Positions 1 through 7,157 of a stretch of DNA of 37,335 bases are shown here, in pieces; the stretch's first letter is position 1; every line of letters starts with the position of its first letter. The DNA comes from Actinomycetota bacterium (lineage in GTDB: Bacteria > Actinomycetota > JAICYB01). The DNA is taken from positions 1-37,335 of the forward strand of contig DATLNZ010000111.1 of the NCBI GenBank assembly GCA_035536535.1. Reading direction: 5' to 3'. The notes below the pieces were generated by a model. The model searched no databases. It saw nothing but the letters and a program-made list of their open reading frames with translations, and was not told where the DNA came from. The position numbers and the translations under genes were made by a program.

Positions 1-360
1 GGCCGCACCATAGGTCTGCGCGTGCACCTGCCGGTCGCGCAGGCGCCTGTCGCCGGACAGGTCCACCACCTTCGACCCCCGAGCGGCCAGTGCTTCACCG
101 GCGGGCGCCGCCGCACCGTGGGGCAGCGCGAGGAAGGCGACATCCAGCTCGGGGGCCAGCTCGGGGCCGGGCGGTGACAGCTCCAGGTCCCGCAGGGAGG
201 GCAGGTGTCCGAACACGTCGCCGACGCTGGAGCCGGCCGACCGGGAGCCGGCGGCCCACACCACTTCCATGGCGGGGTGTCCGGCCAGGTAGCGCAGGAG
301 CTCGGCCCCCGTGTATCCGGAGGCTCCGAAGACGCCGACGCGCAGCCGCTGAGAAGTCAT
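1..360 (-). CDS. argC: N-acetyl-gamma-glutamyl-phosphate reductase, N-terminal part (cut by window edge)
   Basis: The 120 codons present begin MTSQRLRVGVFGASGYTGAE, the Rossmann NADP-binding start (GASGYTGAELLR) typical of ArgC. ArgC reduces N-acetylglutamyl phosphate to the semialdehyde in arginine synthesis, in the cytoplasm. The text PHGAAAPAGEALAARGSKVVDLSGDRRL also fits the family. The C-terminal two thirds, including the catalytic cysteine, lie outside the window, so intactness cannot be judged. The ATG at 360-358 sits 11 bases downstream of a -10-like TATATT inside an ARG box, so the gene is probably repressed by ArgR. It follows pheT by 63 bases and likely heads an arg operon. Confidence 0.95.
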   Translation of the reverse strand, partial: MTSQRLRVGVFGASGYTGAELLRYLAGHPAMEVVWAAGSRSAGSSVGDVFGHLPSLRDLELSPPGPELAPELDVAFLALPHGAAAPAGEALAARGSKVVDLSGDRRLRDRQVHAQTYGAA

Positions 361-423
361 ACGAATCTATGAATATACATGCAGCGGGCTGCGGATGCGG
401 TGCTAGCAGCCGCGCCGGCCGGC
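361..423 (-). promoter_or_regulatory. argC promoter region with ARG box
   Basis: The pheT-argC gap contains, on the minus strand, TGCATGTATATTCA (383-370). This fits the ArgR operator pattern TGNAT-N4-ATNCA. It is a rare AT-rich patch in very GC-rich DNA. A -10-like TATATT (377-372) lies inside the box, so bound ArgR would block RNA polymerase. No clear -35 is visible. The expected start of transcription is only a few bases before the argC ATG. An inverted repeat around TGCTAGCA (397-413) follows pheT but has no U-tract, so termination there is doubtful. Confidence 0.7.
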
Positions 424-2811
424 CTACCTGGTCTCGCCTCCGAGCCGGTCCCTGACCGCCGCCGCGGCGTTCTCTCGCGCGGCGTCGGCTTCCTCGTCGG
501 TGAGCGTGCGGTCGGGCGCACGCAGGGTGAGGCGGAACGCCAGGCTCTTGCGGCCGGGAGGGGCGTGCTCTCCCCTGTAGACGTCGAACAGCGCTACCGA
601 CTCCAGGTTCGGGCCTGAGGCCAGGGCGATCACGCGCTGGACCTCCCCCGCCGGCACCTCCTCGTCCACGAACAGGGCAATGTCTCGCCGGACCGACGGA
701 AGGCGCGGTACGTCCGTCACCTGCAGGCTCGTGGGAGCCACGGCCAGAAGGACCCCGACGTCCAGCTCCGCGACCGCAACGGGTCCCTCCAGGTCGAAGG
801 CCCGCCGGACGCTGGGGCGGACCTCTCCGAACCTGCCGGCGACGGCTCCGTCCAGCATCACGGTTGCCGAACGTCCGGGGTGGAACGGCAGCCAGTCGCA
901 TGGACCGAGCTCGAAGCTGCGGATGCCAAGCTCCTCCAGGACGTGCCCGGCCAGCCCCTTTGCGTCCAGGGCGTCCACCGGCCAGGAGTGCTGGTCCCAG
1001 CTGGCGTGCTCGACGGTGCCGGACAGGGCCACGGCCACGTGCGTTCTCTCCTCCGGCAGTTCGGCCCCCGCCGGCCACCCGGCGAACACGGTCCCGGTCT
1101 CGAACAGGCGGGCGTCGCGCGACCCGCGGGCTGAATTCCTCTGCAGCGCACGCATTAGTCCGGGGATCAGCGACGGTCTCAGGATCGACTGGCCCGCCGT
1201 CATCGGGTTGCTGACCTCCAGGTAATCCGAACCTCCCAGCGCCGCCTGCACGTCGTCGTCCGGGACGAACGACGGCAGCGTCGCCTCCGTCAGCCCGGCG
1301 CCAAGCAGGCAATCTCGGACCCGGCGGCGCAGCACCTGCTCGCGGCTGAGATAGCCCCTCAGGCCCCGCGGCACGCGGGAAGGGATCCTGTCGTAGCCGT
1401 GCAGCCGGGCGACCTCCTCGATCAAATCGATCTCCCGCTCGAGGTCCACCCTCCAGGAGGGCACGCTCACCTCGACCTCGTCGCCGCGGCCGCGCACCTC
1501 GCACCCGAGGCCGGTCAGAAGGCGGTCCGCTTCGTCGGAGGGCACGTCTGTGCCGAGCACCGTCTCGATCCTGGACCGCCTCAACCGTACCGTCGGACGT
1601 TCCGGCAGCTCCCCGGTGTCGAGCTCTCCCCGCGCGATGGTGCCGGAGGCCCACAGGCGCATGAGCTCGGCGCAGGTTGCGGCTGCCCCGGGGGCGATGC
1701 CGGGGTCGGTTCCGCGCTCGAACCGGTGGGAAGCTTCGGTCTTCAGACGCAGGCGGTTGGACGTCCGGGCGATGGTCAGCGGGTCGAAGTGCGCCGACTC
1801 GATCACGACCCGCCGGGTCGTATCCCCCACCTCGGCCTCCGCGCCCCCCATGACCCCCGCGATGGCCTGTGCTCTCGCGCCATCGGCGATGACGAGGTCG
1901 CGCCGGTCCAGGTGGCGGTCGGCCCCGTCGAGAGTGACGATGCGCTCGCCTTCCGATGCCCACCGGACGACGATCCTGTGCCCTTCGAGCCGGTCCAGGT
2001 CGAAGGCGTGCAGCGGCTGCCCCGTGAGCAGCAGGACGTAATTGGTGGCGTCCACGAGGTTGCCCAGGGGACGCATGCCGCAAGCCGACAGACGCGACTG
2101 GACTGCGATGGGAGACGATCCCCACGCCACGTCCTCCACGACCCTCGCCACGTAGCGCGGACATGCGTCCGGCGCCTCGACGTGCACCGCCGCCAGGCCG
2201 GACACGTCGCCGCCCTCCTCGGCCACGCCGGACATGACCGGCATGAGCTCCGCATCGAAAAGCACTGCGACCTCGCGCGCGATTCCGAAGACCGACAGCA
2301 GGTCGGGACGGTTGGCGGTGACGTTGAGGTCCAGGATCTCGTCACGGAGGCCGAGAAGCTCGACGACGTCGGCGCCCACGGGGACGGCGGGGTCCATGAC
2401 GAGGATCCCGCTGTGGTCCTCGCCCAGACCCAGTTCCCGTGCCGAGCACAGCATTCCGTGCGACTCGAGGTCCCCCGGCATCCGCCGGATGCCGATGGGC
2501 ACGTCCAGCGTGGTGACCCTGGCCCCCGGGGCGGCCCAGGGAACCACGTCTCCGGCCCGGAAGTTGCGGGCTCCGGCCACCACCTGAAAGACGCCCGCCG
2601 GACCGGCGTCCACCCGCGCGACGACCAGCTTGTCCGAGACAGGGACCTCGGCTACCTCGAGCACCTTGGCCGTGACGATCCCGGACACGTCGTGGCCGAC
2701 GTGATGGATCGCGTCGAGGCCGGTGCCGGAGAAAGCGAGCTGCTCTCCGACCTCCTCGGCGGAAGCTCCCACGTCCACCAGCTCCCGGAGCCAGGAGACT
2801 GGCACCCTCAC
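424..2811 (-). CDS. pheT: Phenylalanine--tRNA ligase beta subunit
   Basis: A 795-residue protein of normal PheT length. It pairs with PheS as an alpha2-beta2 enzyme that charges tRNA-Phe in the cytoplasm. Starting at MRVPVSWLRELVD, it has the OB-fold tRNA-binding domain at about 39-150, the B3/B4 editing domain at about 205-375, the B5 domain near 395-465 (ERPTVRLRRSRIETVLG), the catalytic-like core, and a C-terminal ferredoxin-fold anticodon-binding domain (about 700-795, VPRLPSVRRDIALFV). The GTG start (2811-2809) overlaps the pheS stop as GTGA, so the two subunits are translationally coupled. Nothing is missing. Confidence 0.97.
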   Translation of the reverse strand: MRVPVSWLRELVDVGASAEEVGEQLAFSGTGLDAIHHVGHDVSGIVTAKVLEVAEVPVSDKLVVARVDAGPAGVFQVVAGARNFRAGDVVPWAAPGARVTTLDVPIGIRRMPGDLESHGMLCSARELGLGEDHSGILVMDPAVPVGADVVELLGLRDEILDLNVTANRPDLLSVFGIAREVAVLFDAELMPVMSGVAEEGGDVSGLAAVHVEAPDACPRYVARVVEDVAWGSSPIAVQSRLSACGMRPLGNLVDATNYVLLLTGQPLHAFDLDRLEGHRIVVRWASEGERIVTLDGADRHLDRRDLVIADGARAQAIAGVMGGAEAEVGDTTRRVVIESAHFDPLTIARTSNRLRLKTEASHRFERGTDPGIAPGAAATCAELMRLWASGTIARGELDTGELPERPTVRLRRSRIETVLGTDVPSDEADRLLTGLGCEVRGRGDEVEVSVPSWRVDLEREIDLIEEVARLHGYDRIPSRVPRGLRGYLSREQVLRRRVRDCLLGAGLTEATLPSFVPDDDVQAALGGSDYLEVSNPMTAGQSILRPSLIPGLMRALQRNSARGSRDARLFETGTVFAGWPAGAELPEERTHVAVALSGTVEHASWDQHSWPVDALDAKGLAGHVLEELGIRSFELGPCDWLPFHPGRSATVMLDGAVAGRFGEVRPSVRRAFDLEGPVAVAELDVGVLLAVAPTSLQVTDVPRLPSVRRDIALFVDEEVPAGEVQRVIALASGPNLESVALFDVYRGEHAPPGRKSLAFRLTLRAPDRTLTDEEADAARENAAAAVRDRLGGETR

Positions 2812-3869
2812 GACGTCACCGGGATCCCTCGGAACTGGTCGAGGAACCGGACGTCGGCCTCAAAGAACAGGCGCAGGTCCGCCACGCCGTAGCGGATCAT
2901 CGCCACCCGCTCGATGCCCATGCCGAAGGCGAACCCGGTGTAGCGCTCGGGGTCGATCCCCACGTTCACGAGCACGTTCGGGTCGACCATCCCCGCACCC
3001 CCGATCTCCAGCCAGCCGCTGGCGCACTGGCTGCATCCCGTGCCCCTGCACAGTGGGCAGCTGACCTCGAGCTCCGCGGACGGCTCGGTGAACGGGAAGA
3101 AGTGGGGGACGAGCCTTATGCGGGTCCCGCGCCCGAAGGCGCCCTCCGCGAAGGCCTCGAGCGTTCCCCTGAGGTCCGCCATCGACAGGCCCTCGTCCAC
3201 GGCGAGCAGTTCTATTTGGTGGAACATCGGCGAGTGGGTGGCGTCGGCCGTGTCGCGTCTGAAAGTTCTGCCCGGACACACGACGTAGATCGGCGGGGTT
3301 CTGGACGACATCACCCGGACCTGCACCGGAGAGGTGTGGGTGCGCAGCAACCCCGGGGGGCCGCCGTGGGGGTTCGGGACGTAGAACGTGTCCATCTCAC
3401 TGCGGGCCGGGTGGTCGGGCGGCGTGTTCAACGCCTGGAAGTTGTTCCAGTCCGTTTCGACCTCAGGTCCCTCAGCGACCTCGTAGCCGAGCCCCACGAA
3501 GACGTCCTCCAGGGACCTCGTGACCTCTGTCAGCGGGTTCGGCGCACCGCGCGGCGGACGCCTTCCGGTGAGAGTGAGGTCGAGCCGGTCCGTGGCGAGC
3601 AGGACCACCTCCCGCTCGCGCTCCAGCTGCTCGCGCCTGGACCTCACCGCCTCCTCGACGTCCTTGCGGAGGGCGTTGGCGGCCGGACCGACCACGCGCT
3701 TGTCGGCGTCCTCGAGCCCGCGTATGCCTTTCAGGATCTCGTTGACGCGTGCCTTGCGTCCCACGAACCTCACGGACACCTCTTCCAGTTCCTCGGTGGA
3801 TCCGGCGGCCGCGACGTCCGACATCGCAGACTCGCGAAGCCGGGCGAGCTCGTCCATCAAACTGCTCAT
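2808..3869 (-). CDS. pheS: Phenylalanine--tRNA ligase alpha subunit
   Basis: A 353-residue catalytic alpha subunit of phenylalanyl-tRNA synthetase. The N-terminal helical arm covers about residues 1-95. The class II core follows, with LLRTHTSPVQVRVM, the motif 2 region CPGRTFRRDTADATHSPMFH and the motif 3 stretch GFAFGMGIERVAMIRYG. A Cys cluster, CPLCRGTGCSQC, sits before GWLEIGG as in many bacterial PheS. I chose the ATG at 3869 (MSSLMDELARL) because it overlaps the stop of the upstream kinase gene as ATGA and gives the usual family length. The open frame continues upstream only by chance inside the kinase gene. Confidence 0.97.
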   Translation of the reverse strand: MSSLMDELARLRESAMSDVAAAGSTEELEEVSVRFVGRKARVNEILKGIRGLEDADKRVVGPAANALRKDVEEAVRSRREQLEREREVVLLATDRLDLTLTGRRPPRGAPNPLTEVTRSLEDVFVGLGYEVAEGPEVETDWNNFQALNTPPDHPARSEMDTFYVPNPHGGPPGLLRTHTSPVQVRVMSSRTPPIYVVCPGRTFRRDTADATHSPMFHQIELLAVDEGLSMADLRGTLEAFAEGAFGRGTRIRLVPHFFPFTEPSAELEVSCPLCRGTGCSQCASGWLEIGGAGMVDPNVLVNVGIDPERYTGFAFGMGIERVAMIRYGVADLRLFFEADVRFLDQFRGIPVTS

Positions 3870-4921
3870 GCGGCCCCCGGTTCCGGCGGCAGCGTGAAGG
3901 CGAATGCCGACCCGGCGCCGATCTTTGACGTCGCCGTCAGGTGTCCGCCGTGCACCTCGATCAGGCGCTTGCTGATGTACAGCCCCAGTCCGGTCCCGGA
4001 GGGGCTGCCGGCACGCTCGCGCCGGACGAACTTGCGGAACAGTCCCGGCAGTTGGGCCTCCGGGATTCCCTCGCCTTCGTCCGAGACGGTGACCTCCACC
4101 CCCGCACCGGCCGCGCGGGTGCGGATCGTGATCTTGCCCTTCTCCGTGTACTTCAGGGCGTTCTCCACGAGGTTGGTCAGGACCTGCGCCACCTTGTCGG
4201 CGTCGGCTATGACGGAGGGCACCTTGCCTATCGGGTCCAGTTCGACGGAATGGTTTTCCGACCGGGGGCCCAGGTCGCGCGCGACCCTCGCCGCCACTTC
4301 GGAGACGTCCACCGGCTGCAGACGAAGCTTGAGGCGCCCGCTCTCGAGCCGGGAGATGTCCAGCAGCTCGTCGAGCAGCCTCTTGACCCGGTCGGCGTCC
4401 TGGTTGACCGCGCCCAGAAAGCTCTTTTTGTCGTCGTCGGAAAACAGGTCCCAGCGCTTCAGGATCATCTGCGTATAGCCCTTGATGGACGTCAGAGGGG
4501 ACCTGATCTCGTGCGATACCGTGGAAATCAGCTCCACCGTTCGCAGGTCCATCCTGCGCTGCGCGCGGGCGTCGCGAATGACGCAGACCACCTGCCGGAC
4601 GACTCCACGTTCGTCTTTGACGTAGGAGCACCTCATGCTGACGGGCAGCCACGACCCCGAGGGGCGGACCAGTTCGTACTCGCGCTCCGGCAGCCCTTTG
4701 GACATCTCTGCCCGGCGCCCGACCGGCAGGCACTCGCCGGCATCTCGGCCCGAAGAGTCACGCAGAGTCATGAAGTTCACGCTCGGCTTCCCGACAGCCT
4801 CCTGTCGCGAGGTCGCGAGAAGGGCCTCCGCCGCACGATTGAGCCACGCAATGCGGCGGCCCTCTCCGACGACGACTACGGCGTCTGGAAGCGACTCCAG
4901 GACCTGATCCGGCAGGCCCAT
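3866..4921 (-). CDS. Soluble PAS-domain sensor histidine kinase
   Basis: A 351-residue kinase without membrane segments, so probably cytoplasmic. Residues 1-115 form a PAS domain (LPDAVVVVGEGRRIAWLNRA). The phosphoacceptor H-box is VSHEIRSPLTSIKGYT with His137, followed by a DHp helix, the N-box NLVENALKY (250-258), and the G-boxes DEGEGIPEAQ and GTGLGLYISKRL. All residues needed for autophosphorylation are present. No response regulator lies in the window. The gene sits 17 bases after rplT and overlaps pheS by ATGA, so it appears to be cotranscribed with translation genes. The ATG at 4921 lacks a clear ribosome binding site but gives a natural PAS start. The signal sensed is unknown. Confidence 0.9.
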   Translation of the reverse strand: MGLPDQVLESLPDAVVVVGEGRRIAWLNRAAEALLATSRQEAVGKPSVNFMTLRDSSGRDAGECLPVGRRAEMSKGLPEREYELVRPSGSWLPVSMRCSYVKDERGVVRQVVCVIRDARAQRRMDLRTVELISTVSHEIRSPLTSIKGYTQMILKRWDLFSDDDKKSFLGAVNQDADRVKRLLDELLDISRLESGRLKLRLQPVDVSEVAARVARDLGPRSENHSVELDPIGKVPSVIADADKVAQVLTNLVENALKYTEKGKITIRTRAAGAGVEVTVSDEGEGIPEAQLPGLFRKFVRRERAGSPSGTGLGLYISKRLIEVHGGHLTATSKIGAGSAFAFTLPPEPGAA

Positions 4922-4933
4922 CGTCTTGGGGAA

Positions 4934-4948
4934 GCCGGCTAAGCCGGC
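4934..4948 (-). other. Small hairpin at the rplT stop codon
   Basis: The inverted repeat GCCGGC-TTA-GCCGGC covers the end of rplT. It could form a short hairpin just before the kinase gene. There is no U-tract (TTCCCC follows), so it may stabilise the upstream message or tune readthrough rather than terminate it. It may also be chance in GC-rich DNA. Confidence 0.3.
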
Positions 4949-5313
4949 GCGTCCTGCGATTCGGAGGCGGACCGCGCCACGGTGACCAGAGCCGCGAACG
5001 CCTGGGGCTCGTGGACCGCCAGCTCGGCGAGCATCTTGCGGTCGACTTCCACCTCCGCCGCCTTCAGGCCGGAGATGAACTGGTTGTAGGACATGCCGTT
5101 GATCCGCGCCGCGGCGTTGATCCTCTGGATCCACAGCCTGCGGAAGTCGCGCTTGCGGTTGCGCCTGTCCCTGTAGGCGTAGTGCAGGGAGTGCGCCACC
5201 TGCTCCTTGGCGGCCTTGTAGTTCTTGCCCCGGGACCCGTAATAGCCCTTCGCCAGCCCCATCACGGTACGGACCTTGTTGCGGTGCGCAGCCCCTGATT
5301 TCGCGCGCGTCAT
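4939..5313 (-). CDS. rplT: 50S ribosomal protein L20
   Basis: A 124-residue basic protein that binds 23S rRNA early in large-subunit assembly. The diagnostic L20 text is present: [36 protein letters not shown] and [16 protein letters not shown]. The ATG at 5313 has an AAAGGAG ribosome binding site seven bases upstream. It lies 36 bases after rpmI in the conserved order infC-rpmI-rplT. L20 represses its own operon in several bacteria, so the structured leader before infC might be its target. The C-terminal tail after about residue 117 ([10 protein letters not shown]) is a short non-conserved extension. Confidence 0.98.
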   Translation of the reverse strand: MTRAKSGAAHRNKVRTVMGLAKGYYGSRGKNYKAAKEQVAHSLHYAYRDRRNRKRDFRRLWIQRINAAARINGMSYNQFISGLKAAEVEVDRKMLAELAVHEPQAFAALVTVARSASESQDAPA

Positions 5314-5349
5314 CGCCGGTCTCCTTTCTGCGGTCCAGGCTGCCGGGTG

Positions 5350-5544
5350 CTACTTGCCGAGCAGCTTCTTGATGGTTGCGGCGTCGGGCTTGGCAAGGGC
5401 TTCGGCGCCCTTCAGCCGGACCTGCCGGGATTTGCTCTTTGACTTCATCAGGTGGGCGCCCCAGGCCTTTCTGGCCATGACCTTGCCGGACCCTGTGATC
5501 CGGAAGCGCTTCGCTGCCCCCTTATTTGGCTTCATCTTCGGCAT
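5350..5544 (-). CDS. rpmI: 50S ribosomal protein L35
   Basis: A 64-residue, strongly basic ribosomal protein with the L35 signature MPKMKPNKGAAKRFRITGSG near its start and KKLLGK at its end. It is complete and of normal length. Its ATG (5544-5542) lies inside the 3' end of infC, so the two genes share 23 bases in different frames. The ribosome binding site GGGAGG lies five bases upstream, within infC. This arrangement suggests translational coupling of L35 to IF3. rplT follows after 36 bases. Confidence 0.97.
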   Translation of the reverse strand: MPKMKPNKGAAKRFRITGSGKVMARKAWGAHLMKSKSKSRQVRLKGAEALAKPDAATIKKLLGK

Positions 5545-6103
5545 GTGCGCCTCCCGTCCTTGCAGGGTCTTTTGTGCGTTTCACCGGCGCGAACATCATC
5601 GTCATGTTGCGCCCGTCCAGCTTCGGATACTGCTCGACCACCGCCACTTCATGCAGATCCTTCGTCAACTGCTGAAGGATCTTGTTGCCCAGATCCGTGT
5701 GAGCCATCTCGCGGCCCCTGAACCACACGATCGCCTTCACCCGGTTGCCCTGGCCCAGGAACTTGATCATGTGACCCTTTTTGGTCTCGTAGTCGTGGGT
5801 CCCGATCTTCGGCCTGAACCGGATCTCCTTCACCACGACCGACGACTGCTTTTTGCGGGCCTCCTTGGCTCGGATCGACTCCTGGTACTTGAACTTGCCG
5901 TAGTCGAGGATCCGGCAGACGGGCGGCTCGGCCGTGGGTGCCACCTCGACCAGGTCCAGGTCCAGTTCCTCGGCCATGGCCATGGCATCGACCGTCTTCA
6001 GCACTCCCAGCTGGTCGCCGTCCGGTCCGATGACCCTGACTTCGTTCGAGCGGATGCGTTCGTTGACCCTGTGCTCAGCACTGCTGCGCCGATCCTGACT
6101 TAT
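5522..6103 (-). CDS. infC: Translation initiation factor IF-3, with AUA start codon
   Basis: IF3 binds the 30S subunit and checks the start codon and initiator tRNA. The N-domain (HRVNERIRSNEVRVIGPDG) and C-domain (KEIRFRPKIGTHDYETKKGH, VKAIVWFRGREMAH, PKLDGRNMTMMFAP) are complete. The first in-frame ATG/GTG/TTG is the GTG at 6004, which would delete the conserved VNERIR strand. An in-frame TGA at 6112-6110 limits the 5' end. The best start is ATA at 6103-6101, nine bases after AGGAG (6117-6113), giving 193 residues. Rare start codons such as AUU are known for infC in E. coli, where IF3 uses them for self-regulation. AUA here is inferred from the sequence. The stop lies inside rpmI. Confidence 0.93.
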   Translation of the reverse strand: MSQDRRSSAEHRVNERIRSNEVRVIGPDGDQLGVLKTVDAMAMAEELDLDLVEVAPTAEPPVCRILDYGKFKYQESIRAKEARKKQSSVVVKEIRFRPKIGTHDYETKKGHMIKFLGQGNRVKAIVWFRGREMAHTDLGNKILQQLTKDLHEVAVVEQYPKLDGRNMTMMFAPVKRTKDPARTGGAHAEDEAK

Positions 6104-6239
6104 GCCGCATCACTCCTTTTCGCGCACAAAAAAAGCGGACCAGAGGGGTCCGCCAGAACACACCTACGAGGTGTGTCTCCAACCCGCGGTCCGACGAGCG
6201 GCCGAAGGTGAGGGGCTGCGGCCCCTGCTTCAAACAACA
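6104..6239 (-). promoter_or_regulatory. Structured infC leader RNA, putative attenuator
   Basis: The predicted 136-base leader contains three hairpins on the minus strand. Going downstream they are AGGGGC-CGCA-GCCCCT (6226-6211), ACACACCT-CGT-AGGTGTGT (6176-6158), and a terminator stem at 6153-6135 followed by seven U. A second copy of CGGACC at 6193-6188 could pair with GGTCCG in the 3' arm of the terminator, giving a mutually exclusive antiterminator. This layout is that of an attenuated ribosomal protein operon. The ligand could be L20, IF3 or translation state. Nothing in the sequence decides between them. Confidence 0.55.
6128..6153 (-). terminator. Rho-independent terminator/attenuator before infC
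   Basis: On the minus strand GCGGACC-CCTCT-GGTCCGC forms a perfect seven-pair stem with a five-base loop, directly followed by TTTTTTT. This is the only textbook intrinsic terminator in the window. It lies downstream of hisG and 24 bases before the infC start. Because the likely infC promoter is upstream of it, it probably acts as a conditional attenuator. It may also end transcripts coming from hisG. Confidence 0.8.
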
Positions 6240-6245
6240 CGGATC

Positions 6246-6275
6246 AGTCTAGCCGTGGCGGCCGTGCGGTGTCGA
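6246..6275 (-). promoter_or_regulatory. Probable infC operon promoter
   Basis: Minus-strand TCGACA (6275-6270, five of six matches to TTGACA) is separated by 18 bases from TAGACT (6251-6246), a TAnnnT-type -10. The -35 lies directly after the hisG stop codon. Transcription would start near 6239, so the attenuator hairpin would be inside the infC leader. Confidence 0.5.
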
Positions 6276-6277
6276 GG

Positions 6278-7153
6278 CTAGGGAACGATCTTGGACAGGG
6301 GCAGCTCGATGATGTCCTCGGCCCCCTTGGCCTTGAGCTCCGGGATGAGCAGATTGATCTGGGACTTCTCCACGACCGTCTCCACCGCGTAGAAGTCGCC
6401 CCCCGCCAGGCGAGACACCGTCGGCGCCTTCATGGACGGGAGCAGGCCCAGGACCCCGTCAAGCCTGGATCCGGCCACGTTGAGCTTCACGAGGACCTTC
6501 CCGCGGGCCCGGACGGCCCCGTCCAGGAGGATCTGAAGTTCCTGGATCGCCTGACGCTTGGCGGGGTCCTCCATCGCCTTGGGGTTGGCAACCAGGACCG
6601 TCCACGACTCCATCAGCGTGTCGATGATCTTCAGGCCGTGGCGTCGCAGGGTCGATCCCGTCTCCGTGTTGTCCACGATCGCGTCGACGATCTCCGGGAC
6701 CTTCGCCTCCGTCGCCCCGTACGAAAGGACGACCTTAGCCGGGATCCCGAGCCGCTGGAAATAGCGGGTGGCGAGACCGGGATACTCAGTGGAGACCCGG
6801 AGGTCCGGCGGGAGCTTGCCCGGGTGGTCGATTCCCGACTCCGCGGACACCGCCAGGACGATGCGGATGGGCGAGGGCGTGTTCTTCGAGTAGTGCAGCT
6901 CCGTCACCTCGACGACCCCCGCCTCGCGCTCGGCCACCCAGTCCTGACCGGTGATGCCGAGGTCGAACCTGCCCTCCTCCACGTAGGTCGGGATCTCCTG
7001 TGGACGCAGGATCGACACCTCCGCTACCCGGGGGTCCTCTATCCACCCGTGGTACTGGCGGTCGGAGGTGCGCCTGACGCTGAGGTCGGCGGCCTCGAAC
7101 AGGGCCAGGGTCGCCTGCTCGAGGGACCCCTTCGGAATGACGATCCTCAGCAT
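6278..7153 (-). CDS. hisG: ATP phosphoribosyltransferase, long form
   Basis: A 291-residue HisG of the long type. It joins ATP and PRPP in the first step of histidine synthesis. The N-terminal catalytic part begins MLRIVIPKGSLEQATLALFE and contains FDLGITGQDWV. The PRPP-binding region is near residues 150-180 (EIVDAIVDNTETGSTLRRHG). The C-terminal regulatory domain (about 215-290), absent from short-form HisG, normally binds histidine and gives feedback inhibition. The ATG lies four bases after the cupin gene stop. No other his gene is in the window. The position at the end of a riboflavin operon is unusual, and hisG may be cotranscribed from the FMN-controlled promoter. Confidence 0.96.
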   Translation of the reverse strand: MLRIVIPKGSLEQATLALFEAADLSVRRTSDRQYHGWIEDPRVAEVSILRPQEIPTYVEEGRFDLGITGQDWVAEREAGVVEVTELHYSKNTPSPIRIVLAVSAESGIDHPGKLPPDLRVSTEYPGLATRYFQRLGIPAKVVLSYGATEAKVPEIVDAIVDNTETGSTLRRHGLKIIDTLMESWTVLVANPKAMEDPAKRQAIQELQILLDGAVRARGKVLVKLNVAGSRLDGVLGLLPSMKAPTVSRLAGGDFYAVETVVEKSQINLLIPELKAKGAEDIIELPLSKIVP

Positions 7154-7157
7154 CCGG

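Noticed and set aside
388-415. Inverted repeat around TGCTAGCA after pheT as an intrinsic terminator
   Set aside because: The stem is short and no run of T follows on the minus strand, so I do not call it a terminator.
6077-6110. Short frame ATGCGGCATAAG just upstream and overlapping the infC start
   Set aside because: Its ATG is only two bases after the ribosome binding site and it stops after 11 codons. The spacing fits the ATA of infC much better. A leader peptide role cannot be excluded but has no support.
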